DNA of 64,000 nucleotides from Parapedobacter indicus (GTDB lineage: Bacteria; Bacteroidota; Bacteroidia; Sphingobacteriales; Sphingobacteriaceae), in contig NZ_FOQO01000016.1 of NCBI RefSeq assembly GCF_900113765.1, positions 1-64,000 on the forward strand. Direction: 5' to 3'. Numbering within the stretch: the first letter of the stretch is position 1; each line of letters starts with the position of its first letter. A program made the translations under genes and the position numbers. Positions 1 through 8,757 of this stretch are shown piece by piece. The notes under the pieces are model-generated. The model did not search any database. It was not told where the DNA came from and saw only the letters and a list, made by a program, of their open reading frames with translations.

Positions 1-72
1 AAACTTTTCTAATATACTGAATTTCAGTATAGTGCACAACTTATTTGTTAATTTAACTGCCATAAACTATAA

Positions 73-285
73 CTTCCTCAAACCGCACAACGGGTATTAC
101 CTATTCTTTCATCGGTGGAAATTAAGAGTGATGTGGCAGCGAGTAGGGATGCCAAAGATAATTATTTGCTAGCATTAAGCAAAGACGGTGCTGCAGATTA
201 TCTCATTACCGGTGATCCGGATTTACTAATTCTAAAACAGTATGGAAAGACTACCATACTTACAATGGCGGAATCATGGAAATAA
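73..285 (+). pseudogene. C-terminal remnant of a PIN-family toxin (COG1569-like)
   Basis: The frame after the stop at 70-72 reads about 70 residues with the typical C-terminal half of PIN-family (VapC/PilT-like) toxins: RDAKDNYLLALSKDG followed by ADYLITGDPDLL and KTTILTMAESWK. The acidic residues of this half (D in RDAKDN, D in TGDPDLL) are intact. The N-terminal half with the first catalytic Asp is missing, because the upstream bases contain in-frame stops, no start codon and no recognisable PIN sequence. No antitoxin gene follows. It is therefore called a decayed gene, though the window starts close by and an interrupted gene cannot be excluded. Confidence 0.7.
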
Positions 286-398
286 ATCCGAAATAGAGTC
301 GATAGGTTGATTCATGCATTCGGATCATAAGACCAACCCGGTTTTCGCTTGCAGAAAGAAAGGGTGCTATGAGAACGAATCTCTTTTCCAAAAAAGGA

Positions 399-431
399 TT
401 GATTTCCCATTGTATATATCAGTTACGTTTG
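399..431 (+). promoter_or_regulatory. Putative promoter of the AraC regulator gene
   Basis: TACGTTTG at 424-431 fits the Bacteroidota -7 consensus TAnnTTTG. TTG at 399-401 is 22 bases upstream as a possible -33 element. Transcription would start near 438, leaving a leader of about 55 nt before the ATG at 492. Confidence 0.45.
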
Positions 432-491
432 TATCTTCATCGTTGGATTTACTAATTATATTCCAAACCTGTGAGTTTATGATGAATACAA

Positions 492-1391
492 ATGATCGAC
501 CGCATCAAAACGTATGAACTGCCGGGAAGTACAATTCTTCAGGATTTTCAAATCTATGAGGTCAAAGGTGGTGAAATAGCCAATAAGCGCTATCCGCACA
601 AAACGGATCGGCCGCATCGGCATAGTTATTACGAAGTTTGCCTTTTTATGAATGAAGCGGGCAAACACGAGATTGATTTTAATACGTATCCAATTTTGTC
701 CAATAGCGTTCATTTTCTTTCCCCGGGTCAGGTACATCGTATTTTTAGAGATAAAGATTATCATGGTTATTTGATCGTCTTTTCAAGTGAGTTTTTCCCA
801 TTGGGGACTTCCCGCCAGGAAAATCCGCTCTTTTATTTTCCATTTTTTAACAACCCGACCATGCTGCCCGTTCTGGATTTAGACGGACAAGCGTTTGATG
901 AAATCCTGCTGCTCGTACGTCAAATGAAGAAAGAGAGTGATCTCGAACAACAGTCAACCAGTGAAATTTTACGAGCGTATCTGCAACTACTGCTGCTGAA
1001 ATGCAAGCGGCACTACATGTGGAAATTTGCAGAGAAGCAACATATAGGTACTTCTTATTTCGCCCACGTTCAACAGTTCAATATGCTCGTGGAGAAAAAA
1101 TTCATGGAGCACCTCTTGATTCAGGATTATGCAGAAATGATGGGGATATCGCCGGCGATCCTCAATAGAGCCGTGAAAAAAATAATCGGAAAGACAGCGG
1201 CGGAGATTATTGTCGACAGACTCATCTTGCAAGCCAAACGTCTGTTGATTTACACCGATCTTTCCAACAAGGAAATCGCTTTCAGCTTAAACTATGCAGA
1301 CCCTTCTTATTTCACGCGCACATTTAAAAAGAAAACCGGTAAAAGCCCCTCCCAATTCAAAAAGGAGCTAAACGAAAAGTACCAGTATTAA
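492..1391 (+). CDS. AraC-family transcriptional regulator
   Basis: This 299-residue protein has the layout of AraC activators of sugar catabolism. An N-terminal cupin-like sensor domain (about residues 30-150, with PHRHSYYEVCLF and the SPGQVHRIF strand) is followed by a C-terminal double helix-turn-helix (about 190-295). The second HTH is clear: SNKEIAFSLNYADPSYFTRT then FKKKTGKSPSQFK. It lies directly upstream of, and in the same direction as, a carbohydrate catabolic cluster (1.6-10.8 kb), so it is the likely local activator. Its last codons (KYQY-stop) form part of a DNA element, AGTACCAGT, that recurs before the GH88-like gene. This suggests that the regulator's own 3' end carries its operator. 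The ligand cannot be read from the sequence. Confidence 0.88.
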   Translation: MIDRIKTYELPGSTILQDFQIYEVKGGEIANKRYPHKTDRPHRHSYYEVCLFMNEAGKHEIDFNTYPILSNSVHFLSPGQVHRIFRDKDYHGYLIVFSSEFFPLGTSRQENPLFYFPFFNNPTMLPVLDLDGQAFDEILLLVRQMKKESDLEQQSTSEILRAYLQLLLLKCKRHYMWKFAEKQHIGTSYFAHVQQFNMLVEKKFMEHLLIQDYAEMMGISPAILNRAVKKIIGKTAAEIIVDRLILQAKRLLIYTDLSNKEIAFSLNYADPSYFTRTFKKKTGKSPSQFKKELNEKYQY

Positions 1392-1433
1392 TTAAAAAAA
1401 TGCTAGCCATCTTGGTGGAGATCGGTAATTTTG
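1378..1433 (+). promoter_or_regulatory. Operator/promoter element A of the carbohydrate cluster
   Basis: AGTACCAGTATTAATT (1378-1393) overlaps the stop codon of the AraC gene. It is followed by an A-tract, TGCT, CC-CTT and GG motifs, and then the -7 box TAATTTTG (1426-1433) followed by AAT. The same block order, with 48 versus 49 bp between AGTACC and the -7 box, occurs at 5290-5346. No -33 TTTG is present at the usual distance, as expected for an activator-dependent promoter. It would drive the gene at 1565. Confidence 0.6.
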
Positions 1434-1564
1434 AATCCGATTCGGTAAATTGCTCATCGATCAAAAAATCGTGGCAATTGTTCTGGAACAATAACTGATT
1501 CATAAACTTAACAGCATTTTATAGCACTTTGCTACGAATTTGACATGTAAATTCGGAAAAAGAA

Positions 1565-4267
1565 ATGGCTAGCGTACATAAACGGCTTTTTTGGTGGGCA
1601 GCATTGTTCTTCATGCAGACTGGTTGCGGAGAGCGGCATCAGGCTATTACGACCAATGATTTCGAGACGGCCGAAATCGGCCCATTTGTCGAGGCGGGAT
1701 TTCCCTTTATCACGGGACCGCTAAATTCCGACAAGTTGGGGCCGGGTTTCCCGGAGCGCAACCGCTCCGCCAGGACGTTGTCAATCAACCTGGGTGACAG
1801 TGCCTACGTAGGGTTCGATATGGATTTACTGCGATGGTCGGTGGCTTGGGACGGTGAGTTCTTGCCCATGGTAACCATGTCCCAAATTTCGTATGACGAT
1901 TTTTTCAATAAAGGTGATCAGATCCCGTCAATTTTGGGTACGCCTAAAATAGCTACGGGTGAGTACGCTGGGTGGACGATTGATACACCGAATTTTCGCG
2001 ACCCGAGGAATCCGATCGGCGAGGCGGATTCCTATCGATACGGGCCGTTACCCGAGCAGTTCGGCAGGTGGAATGGCCTCTATCTTAAAGGAGACGATAT
2101 CGGACTATCTTATACGATTGGAACGACAAATATTCTGGAATATCCAAGCAGTACGCGTTTCGGAACCGAAACTGCCTTTTCAAGGACGTTCGCATTAGAT
2201 GGATTGCAACACGCATTGTATCTCAATGTTGCCGAAGTCGGGAATGAATTGGATACCGAAGTAACGGGCTCCGTCCTGTATATTTATCATGGAGAGGCGC
2301 GGGACACCGTTACTGCAATCGGAGTAGTAACCAATCATGCGGAAGGCTTGAGGCCGTCGATCGTCGACAATAAATACATTACAGTACGTTTCCCACCGAC
2401 CGATGCTCCCATTGAGGCTACCGTGTTGATGTGGAATGGGCCGGTAGCAAAAAAGGACGCTTTTCTGGAGCTATTTAGCAAAGCCAAAATCGAAATGCCA
2501 GATTTCGGTCGTGGTGGACCGGCTTACTGGACGGAAACCGTTTATACGCAGGGTGCGTTGTCACCCGATACGGCCGCATACGTTACGGATATATTGACGC
2601 TTCCGCTACCTAATCCCTGGAAACGGAACGTACGGGTCGCTGATGCAGCTTTTTTTGACGGCAAGCGTGCCGCTGTCGTTACGTTTTCGGGTGATGTTTG
2701 GATCGTAGAAGGAATAGACAAGAACCTGGAGCGTCTGAAATGGCGCCGGTTTGCCTCGGGGCTGTACGAACCGATGAGCATCGAGGTGGTGGACGGTACG
2801 GTTTACGTCTTCGGGAAAGAAGGGATTGTGCGGTTGCATGATTTGAACGATGATGGCGTGGCAGATTTTTATGAAAATTTCTGCAACGAAATGGAGCAAT
2901 CGCTCCACTCGCGTGAATGGGCGGCGGATATGGTGTTGGCGCCGGGGGGCGGATTCTACGTTGCAAAGGGGGGAATTGGCGGCTCTTCGCAGCGAGGCAC
3001 CATACTCAAGATATCGGCAGATGGGCGGCATGTGGAGACCGTGGCGACGGGTTTGAGGGGACCCTATATCGGTATTCACCCAACGAAAGGTACGCTATCG
3101 GCTTCGGATCAGCAGGGCAATTACGTGCCCTCTACTCCCTTGCTGTTGGTGGAAAAGGGGGACTACTTCGGTTTCCCTACCACGCCCGAGGCGCATCAGG
3201 CAACCATCAAATCCCCGCTTACCTGGATTCCGCACCGTGTAGATCGCTCGGGTAACAGTCAGACATGGATTACGGGTGGAAAGATGGGGCCGTTGGATGA
3301 ACAGATGATCCATTTCTCATTTGCGCGCCCCGGCTTGTTCAGGGTACTCATCGATACGACCTCAAACGCACACCAGGGAGGAGTTTCGTTTTTGCGCGCA
3401 AATTATCCGGCTCCTACACAAAAAGGTACCATAAACCCGGCCGACGGCCAACTGTACATAACCGGATTTAATTTATGGGGTTCAAGCTCCCAAGGTATAG
3501 CGGCTTTTGTCCGGTTGAGGTATACCGGCTTGCCGTTCTATTTGCCTGAGCGGTTCAAGGCAGGTGCGCAGGGAATTGTACTGCGATTTGGTGTGGAGTT
3601 GGATTCGGCAGTAGCTAAGGATCCGTTGAGTTTCCAAGTCAAGAGATGGAATTACAAACGTACAAAGGAATACGGGTCAGGCCATTTCAAGCTAGACGGT
3701 ACGCCGGGAGAGGAATCGATGCCCGTATTTTCATCACACCTCTCTGCCGACCGTAAGGCGGTTTTGCTGGTTGTACCCAAGATGGAGCAGGTGATGCAAA
3801 TGGAGGTGCTGTATAACCTTCGGTCGGCGGATGGAGCCGTGTTGGAAGATGGCTTTTGGTTTACCGTGAACGAGGTGGACGAAATCGATCTGACCGGAGA
3901 AGGGTTTAACCAGCCGATCGATTTGTCGATAAACCTGGCTGCGGATCGTTCAGGGAGAACCGCTGACGAGCGTCCTTCCGAAGAAAAAGGCGCCCAACTT
4001 TTCAAAGCGGTGGCATGCGCAGGTTGTCATTCCACCGGTGTCAAGACCGACGGATTTTACGGCCCGCCCTTCAAGGATCTCTTCCTATCGGAGCGCCGGT
4101 TTGAAGACGGCACATCGGGAAAGGCCGACGCGGATTATATCCGTGAATCCATTCTAACGCCCGCTAAAAAAATTGTAAAAGGATACGATGCCGAGATGCC
4201 TTCCTATTTAGGAATGCTCTCCGAGAGCGATGTCGAATCGCTGGTGTTATATATTAAAACCTTATAA
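1565..4267 (+). CDS. DUF6797-type protein with C-terminal cytochrome c domain
   Basis: The 900-residue protein starts with a hydrophobic export signal ending in QTGC, a poor match to a lipobox, so it is probably periplasmic or membrane-anchored. The N-terminal part resembles DUF6797-type domains found with membrane-bound dehydrogenase-like proteins. The middle looks like a beta-propeller or glucose-dehydrogenase-type fold (repeats such as GTVYVFGKEGIVRL and LAPGGGFYVAKGG). The C-terminal 90 residues are a c-type cytochrome with the haem motif CAGCH at 818-822 and a distal-Met candidate in AEMPSYLG (Met878). It may pass electrons from oxidation of a sugar derivative to the respiratory chain. 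It is the first gene of the AraC-controlled cluster, with the next start 10 bp downstream. The substrate is unknown. Confidence 0.75.
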   Translation: MASVHKRLFWWAALFFMQTGCGERHQAITTNDFETAEIGPFVEAGFPFITGPLNSDKLGPGFPERNRSARTLSINLGDSAYVGFDMDLLRWSVAWDGEFLPMVTMSQISYDDFFNKGDQIPSILGTPKIATGEYAGWTIDTPNFRDPRNPIGEADSYRYGPLPEQFGRWNGLYLKGDDIGLSYTIGTTNILEYPSSTRFGTETAFSRTFALDGLQHALYLNVAEVGNELDTEVTGSVLYIYHGEARDTVTAIGVVTNHAEGLRPSIVDNKYITVRFPPTDAPIEATVLMWNGPVAKKDAFLELFSKAKIEMPDFGRGGPAYWTETVYTQGALSPDTAAYVTDILTLPLPNPWKRNVRVADAAFFDGKRAAVVTFSGDVWIVEGIDKNLERLKWRRFASGLYEPMSIEVVDGTVYVFGKEGIVRLHDLNDDGVADFYENFCNEMEQSLHSREWAADMVLAPGGGFYVAKGGIGGSSQRGTILKISADGRHVETVATGLRGPYIGIHPTKGTLSASDQQGNYVPSTPLLLVEKGDYFGFPTTPEAHQATIKSPLTWIPHRVDRSGNSQTWITGGKMGPLDEQMIHFSFARPGLFRVLIDTTSNAHQGGVSFLRANYPAPTQKGTINPADGQLYITGFNLWGSSSQGIAAFVRLRYTGLPFYLPERFKAGAQGIVLRFGVELDSAVAKDPLSFQVKRWNYKRTKEYGSGHFKLDGTPGEESMPVFSSHLSADRKAVLLVVPKMEQVMQMEVLYNLRSADGAVLEDGFWFTVNEVDEIDLTGEGFNQPIDLSINLAADRSGRTADERPSEEKGAQLFKAVACAGCHSTGVKTDGFYGPPFKDLFLSERRFEDGTSGKADADYIRESILTPAKKIVKGYDAEMPSYLGMLSESDVESLVLYIKTL

Positions 4268-4277
4268 TTGATCGCAT

Positions 4278-5258
4278 ATGTCACATCGTAAACAGCCCCG
4301 ACTCTTGTCACGCAGAAGCTTTATGAAGCAAGCCGCAGTTGCAGCAGCCGTATTGCCGGCGGTCTCAACCGGTTTATATCCAGGTGGTCCGGCAAACGGA
4401 AAAAAGGCAGAAAACGCATTGGAAGTGCATATTTTTTCAAAGAGCCTACATTTTCTCGACCATCAGCGCATGGCGGAGTTTGCTGCAAAAGTAGGTTTTG
4501 ACGGCGTGGATCTCACCGTGCGGCCCAGCGGACATGTGGAGCCGGAAAATGTGTCTGTAGACTTACCGAAAGCGGTCAAAGCAATTCATCAAGCAGGTTT
4601 GAAAGCCAAGATGATCGCTACGGCCATGGCAGATCCAGCCGATGCCGTGGGACGTAACGTTTTAGAAGTGGCAGCCGGTCTCGGCATTCGCTTTTACCGG
4701 ACAAACTATTTCCAATACCTTAAGGATGAACCTGTGCCCGAGTCGATCGCTTTTTTCCAGGATCGTGCGAAAAAACTAAGCGAATTGAATCGAAAGCTGG
4801 GTATTGTCGGATGCTACCAGAACCACGCCGGATTGATGATGGGGGCCTCATTGTGGGAACTGTGGGAGATCCTGCGGCATGCAGATCACGACAGCTTGGG
4901 GGTGCAGTATGACGTTCGCCATGCCGTTGCAGAAGGAGGTCTATCTTGGGTAAATGGCCTGCGGTTAATCCATCCCCATATCAAAACGATCGTGTTAAAA
5001 GATTTCAAATGGGTCGAACAGCAGAGTGGGCAATGGCGTCCCGTTAGCACACCGATTGGGGAGGGAATGGTTGATTTTAAAAAGTATTTCCGAATGTTGA
5101 AAGACTTCAATATACAGGTACCGGCGTCGTTGCACATGGAATACCCGTTGGGCGGGGCCGAGTCGGGCGCGAAACAATTGACCATCGGGCAGGAAAAAGT
5201 ATTTGACGCGATGAAAAGCGATCTGTTGGCGATTCGTAAGCTTTGGCAAGAAGCTTAG
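4278..5258 (+). CDS. Tat-exported sugar phosphate isomerase/epimerase-like TIM barrel
   Basis: The 326 residues begin with a twin-arginine signal (SRRSFMKQAA followed by an Ala-rich core), so a folded, possibly metal-bound protein is exported to the periplasm. The mature part belongs to the xylose-isomerase-like AP-endonuclease 2 TIM-barrel family: FDGVDLTVRPSGHVEPENV, QNHAG, VQYDVRHA and HMEYPLGG carry the usual scattered His, Asp and Glu metal ligands. It is 10 bp behind the cytochrome gene and surely co-transcribed, which suggests both act on the same compound outside the cytoplasm. Whether it isomerises, epimerises or binds its sugar cannot be read from the sequence. Confidence 0.8.
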   Translation: MSHRKQPRLLSRRSFMKQAAVAAAVLPAVSTGLYPGGPANGKKAENALEVHIFSKSLHFLDHQRMAEFAAKVGFDGVDLTVRPSGHVEPENVSVDLPKAVKAIHQAGLKAKMIATAMADPADAVGRNVLEVAAGLGIRFYRTNYFQYLKDEPVPESIAFFQDRAKKLSELNRKLGIVGCYQNHAGLMMGASLWELWEILRHADHDSLGVQYDVRHAVAEGGLSWVNGLRLIHPHIKTIVLKDFKWVEQQSGQWRPVSTPIGEGMVDFKKYFRMLKDFNIQVPASLHMEYPLGGAESGAKQLTIGQEKVFDAMKSDLLAIRKLWQEA

Positions 5259-5289
5259 TAATAGTATGGGTAAGCCGAACTAAACAAAA

Positions 5290-5346
5290 AGTACCAGTTT
5301 TAATTCGAAAAGTGCTTACCCACCTTCCGGGTGAACGATATATTTG
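5290..5346 (+). promoter_or_regulatory. Operator/promoter element B of the carbohydrate cluster
   Basis: AGTACCAGTTTTAATT (5290-5305), then AAAAGTGCTTACCCACCTT and GGGTGAACG, then the -7 box TATATTTG (5339-5346) followed by AAT. It matches element A at 1378-1433 in motif order and spacing. Transcription would start about 40 nt upstream of the GH88-like gene at 5395, so the cluster has a second internal promoter under the same control. Confidence 0.6.
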
Positions 5347-5394
5347 AATGCTATAAAGCTAATTATTAACATTAAACGCAAAAAAAATTATTGA

Positions 5395-6777
5395 ATGATT
5401 AGGATCGATTTTAACCTCATGCCGGTTGATTTATCGGGTCAGTTACAGCGATTTTGGGAGCTTTCGGGTGAAAAAATCAGCGCTATCGAAAGGGAGTATG
5501 AGCTCGGAAAAGGGACGCCCGTATTTACTGTTGAAGGTAAATATACCACCCGCGGTTGGACGGAATGGACCCAGGGGTTCCAGTTCGGGTCTTCCATCCT
5601 CCAATTTGACGCTACGGGAGGCGACGAATTTCTTGAAAAGGGGCGGACAAAGACATTAGCGCTCATGGCTCCGCATGTAAGTCATACCGGTGTGCACGAC
5701 CACGGGTTCAATAATGTCAGTACCTATGGCAACCTGCTTCGGTTAATGGTGGAAGGAAAGACCCCGTTCAATGAATGGGAGAAGAATTTTTATGAGCTGG
5801 CGCTGAAAGTGTCCGGTGCGGTCCAGGCCAGCAGGTGGACACCGATCAAAAACGGTGGATTCATTTATTCCTTCAATGGTCCACATTCCCTTTTTGTGGA
5901 TACCATGCGTACCATCCGGATTCTGATGCTTAGTCATAAACTCGGACATGTACTGCAACAGGAAAATGACGTGAAAGTAAATCTGTTGGTCCGTGCCTTG
6001 CAGCATGCCCGGGCCACCGCAGATTACTCAGTTTTTTATGGTGAGGGCCGGGATCGTTACGATCTTTGGGGCCGGACCGCCCACGAAAGCATCTTCAATA
6101 CCAACGATGGGAATTTCCGCAGTCCCAACGCGCAGCAAGGGTATACCGGTTTTTCTACCTGGACAAGGGGCCTTGCGTGGGCGATGGTCGGATTCGCCGA
6201 ACAGCTGGAGTTCCTCGATACGGTTTCCGACGAGGACTTGGCGGCTTACGGAAGCCGGGAGGGAGTTGCGCAATTTATGCGCAGGGCTGCGGAGGCGACC
6301 TGTGATTTCTATATTGAACATACACCTATAGACGGTATCCCGTATTGGGACACCGGTGCACCCAACCTGCATAAACTTGGCGATTACCTTTCTGTTCCGG
6401 CCAATCCTTACAACGACTTTGAGCCGGTGGATAGCTCGGCTGCTGCTATTGGGGCACAGGGATTACTCAGGTTGGGCAATTACTTGAAGAACAAAGGTGA
6501 GCAGGAAAAGGGTACGAAATATTGGCAGGCGGGACTGACGGTTTTACGGTCGTTGCTGGCAGAACCCTATTTGAGCACTGACCCCGATCACCAAGGCATT
6601 ATTCTCCACTCCATTTACCATCAGCCGAATGGATGGGACCACATCCCAGCGGGCCAGAAGATTGCCTGCGGCGAATCCAGCATGTGGGGCGACTACCATG
6701 CCCGCGAGGTCGCACTCTACGTGCAGCGAGTGATCGAAAATAAACCTTATTATACATTTTATAATGGCGTGTTATGA
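5395..6777 (+). CDS. GH88-like unsaturated glucuronyl hydrolase
   Basis: The 460-residue protein has the alpha6/alpha6-barrel signature of GH88: HDHGFNNVSTYGN, the strand ending FVDTMRTIRIL, and the C-terminal GESSMWGDYHARE. Asp102 (in HDHGF) and Asp169 (in VDTMR) occupy the places of the two catalytic aspartates of Bacillus unsaturated glucuronyl hydrolase. That family adds water to the double bond of unsaturated uronic acids left by polysaccharide lyases. No signal peptide is seen, so it is probably cytoplasmic. It is about 80 residues longer than typical GH88 enzymes. It overlaps the next gene by 4 bp (ATGA) and has its own promoter (element B). No lyase is encoded nearby, so the oligosaccharide source is unknown. 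Confidence 0.75.
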   Translation: MIRIDFNLMPVDLSGQLQRFWELSGEKISAIEREYELGKGTPVFTVEGKYTTRGWTEWTQGFQFGSSILQFDATGGDEFLEKGRTKTLALMAPHVSHTGVHDHGFNNVSTYGNLLRLMVEGKTPFNEWEKNFYELALKVSGAVQASRWTPIKNGGFIYSFNGPHSLFVDTMRTIRILMLSHKLGHVLQQENDVKVNLLVRALQHARATADYSVFYGEGRDRYDLWGRTAHESIFNTNDGNFRSPNAQQGYTGFSTWTRGLAWAMVGFAEQLEFLDTVSDEDLAAYGSREGVAQFMRRAAEATCDFYIEHTPIDGIPYWDTGAPNLHKLGDYLSVPANPYNDFEPVDSSAAAIGAQGLLRLGNYLKNKGEQEKGTKYWQAGLTVLRSLLAEPYLSTDPDHQGIILHSIYHQPNGWDHIPAGQKIACGESSMWGDYHAREVALYVQRVIENKPYYTFYNGVL

Positions 6778-7604
6778 GTGCGGGGAAGATCGTAGACCTC
6801 AATAAACTATGTATCCATACGATAACCACGAAGCATTGGTCGATCGAGGAAGCGGCCGAAAACTATAGCAAGGTCGGCGTAAAAGGGATTTCGGTATGGC
6901 GGCAGTACCTGGATGGACGGAATATTGCGGGCACGGGGGAAATGCTCCGTGCGCACGGCCTGGAGATCGTATCCCTCGTGAGAGGTGGGTTTTTCGCTTC
7001 GACTTCGCTGGATGCGAGAAATAAAGCATTGGCAGCTAATAAAAAGGCGATTGATGAGGCTGCGGCGTTGGGTGCTCCGATGATTGTGTTGGTTTGTGGG
7101 GCGGATCCGGGACAGCCGTTGGAAGTGTCGAGACAGCAGATCCAAGCCGGAATCGAAACCCTTTTGCCGCATGCGATCGAAAGCGGCGTCAAATTAGCCA
7201 TCGAACCCCTGCATCCGATGTATGCCGATACGCGGTCGGCTGTGAACACCCTGGCACAGGCTAATGACATGGCCGAAGCAATTGATTCGGAATATGTTGG
7301 TGTAGCGGCGGACGTCTATCACATCTGGTGGGACCCCGATCTCGAGCAGCAGCTCATGCGGTGTGGCCGTAACAATAACCTGTTTGCTTTCCACATCTGC
7401 GACTGGATGAGCCCGACAGTTGATTTTTTAAACGACCGCGGACTTATGGGTGAAGGTTGTATTCCCATCCGTAAAATCCGCGGGTGGGCAGAAGCTGCGG
7501 GATTCCGTGGCTATAACGAAGTGGAAATTTTTTCCGATCGATTGTGGTCGGGGGATCAGCATGAGTTTTTAAAAAGAATTGTAAAAAGCTATTATCAAAG
7601 TTGA
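6774..7604 (+). CDS. Cytoplasmic sugar phosphate isomerase/epimerase (TIM barrel)
   Basis: The 276 residues form an AP-endonuclease-2/xylose-isomerase-like TIM barrel without a signal peptide. Candidate metal ligands are in KLAIEPLHPMYAD (Glu, His), VAADVYHIWWDP (Asp, His), FAFHICDW and YNEVEIFS, the pattern seen in tagatose/psicose 3-epimerase relatives. It is translationally coupled to the GH88-like gene (ATGA overlap) and lies 10 bp before the Gfo/Idh/MocA gene. It therefore probably handles the sugar acid released by the hydrolase. It is not closely similar to the exported TIM-barrel protein at 4278. Confidence 0.82.
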   Translation: MSAGKIVDLNKLCIHTITTKHWSIEEAAENYSKVGVKGISVWRQYLDGRNIAGTGEMLRAHGLEIVSLVRGGFFASTSLDARNKALAANKKAIDEAAALGAPMIVLVCGADPGQPLEVSRQQIQAGIETLLPHAIESGVKLAIEPLHPMYADTRSAVNTLAQANDMAEAIDSEYVGVAADVYHIWWDPDLEQQLMRCGRNNNLFAFHICDWMSPTVDFLNDRGLMGEGCIPIRKIRGWAEAAGFRGYNEVEIFSDRLWSGDQHEFLKRIVKSYYQS

Positions 7605-7614
7605 GTTAAAGTAT

Positions 7615-8757
7615 ATGAAACATCGTGTAGGAATTATTATGAATGGTGTGACGGGCCGTATGGGCACCAACCAGCATTTAATGCGAAGCATTGTTGAGCT
7701 AATCAAGCAAGGCGGCGTGAAGCTGGCTAATGGTGATACCATTATGCCCGACGCGGTGCTGGTGGGAAGGAATCAAGCCAAGCTGGAGGAACTGAGCAAA
7801 CGGTCAGGGATTACTAAAATATCCACGGATCTGGATGCCGTGCTCCAGGATGAAAGTTATACCGTTTATTTCGATGCCCAGACAACCGGGCGCCGCGCAG
7901 AAGCCATCCGGAAGGCCGTACAGGCCGGTAAACACATTTATTGTGAAAAGCCAATGGCAACCGACACGGCCACTGCCTTGGAGCTATTTGAGCTATGCAA
8001 GAAAGCCGGCGTAAAAAATGGCGTGGTGCAGGACAAACTGTGGTTGCCGGGTCTCAGGAAAGTAAAGCGGTTGATCGAAAGCGGTTTCTTTGGGAAAATT
8101 CTTTCCGTCCGGGGAGAGTTCGGTTATTGGGTGTTTGAAGGGGATACCATTCCTGCCCAGCGGCCTTCGTGGAATTACCGTAAAGAAGACGACGGCGGCA
8201 TTATCGTGGATATGCTCTGCCATTGGCGGTATGTGCTGGACAATATTTTCGGAAAGGTAAAAGCGGTTTCCTGTCTGGGCGCAACCCATATCAAAGAACG
8301 GGTGGATGAACAGGGGAATACCTATGCGTGTACGGCCGACGATTCGGCGTATGCCACATTCGAGCTGGAAGGCGATGTCATCGCGCATTTCAATTCATCG
8401 TGGACCGTCAGAGTAAGAAGGGACGACCTGCTCACCCTGCAGATTGACGGCACCAAGGGGTCGGCAGTGGCGGGGTTACGGGAGTGCTATGTGCAGCACT
8501 ACGGCAATACGCCCAAGCCGGTATGGAATCCCGACATTCCGCAACCGATTAACTTCTATGAAGGATGGTCCAAGGTCCCCGATCAGGAGACCTATGACAA
8601 CGCGTTTAAAGTACAATGGGAACTTTTCCTGAAGCACGTCGTGCTGGATGAACCCTTCCCATGGGATATGAAAGAAGGTGCGAAAGGGATCCAGCTCGCC
8701 GAAAAGGGAATCGAAAGCTGGGAGAAGCGGGCTTGGGTTGAAGTTCCGGAATTATGA
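7615..8757 (+). CDS. Gfo/Idh/MocA-family NAD(P)-dependent oxidoreductase
   Basis: The 380 residues have an N-terminal Rossmann fold, with the start GIIMNGVTGRMGTNQHL (an unusual, longer dinucleotide loop), and the family hallmark EKP in HIYCEKPMAT, whose Lys is the usual catalytic residue. The C-terminal alpha/beta domain carries DGGIIVDMLCHW. Such enzymes oxidise or reduce hydroxyl groups of sugars and sugar acids with NAD(P). It overlaps the following SDR by 4 bp. Together the two dehydrogenases suggest a redox route for a keto- or deoxy-uronate rather than the classical KduI/KduD path, but this is inference from context. Confidence 0.85.
   Translation: MKHRVGIIMNGVTGRMGTNQHLMRSIVELIKQGGVKLANGDTIMPDAVLVGRNQAKLEELSKRSGITKISTDLDAVLQDESYTVYFDAQTTGRRAEAIRKAVQAGKHIYCEKPMATDTATALELFELCKKAGVKNGVVQDKLWLPGLRKVKRLIESGFFGKILSVRGEFGYWVFEGDTIPAQRPSWNYRKEDDGGIIVDMLCHWRYVLDNIFGKVKAVSCLGATHIKERVDEQGNTYACTADDSAYATFELEGDVIAHFNSSWTVRVRRDDLLTLQIDGTKGSAVAGLRECYVQHYGNTPKPVWNPDIPQPINFYEGWSKVPDQETYDNAFKVQWELFLKHVVLDEPFPWDMKEGAKGIQLAEKGIESWEKRAWVEVPEL

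Noticed and set aside
314..517. 67-residue open frame before the AraC regulator
   Set aside because: No family similarity, and it overlaps the AraC promoter and start; the AraC reading frame is far better supported.
2606..3313. Overlapping minus-strand frames inside the cytochrome gene
   Set aside because: Shadow frames of a GC-richer gene; they lack codon bias and any homology.
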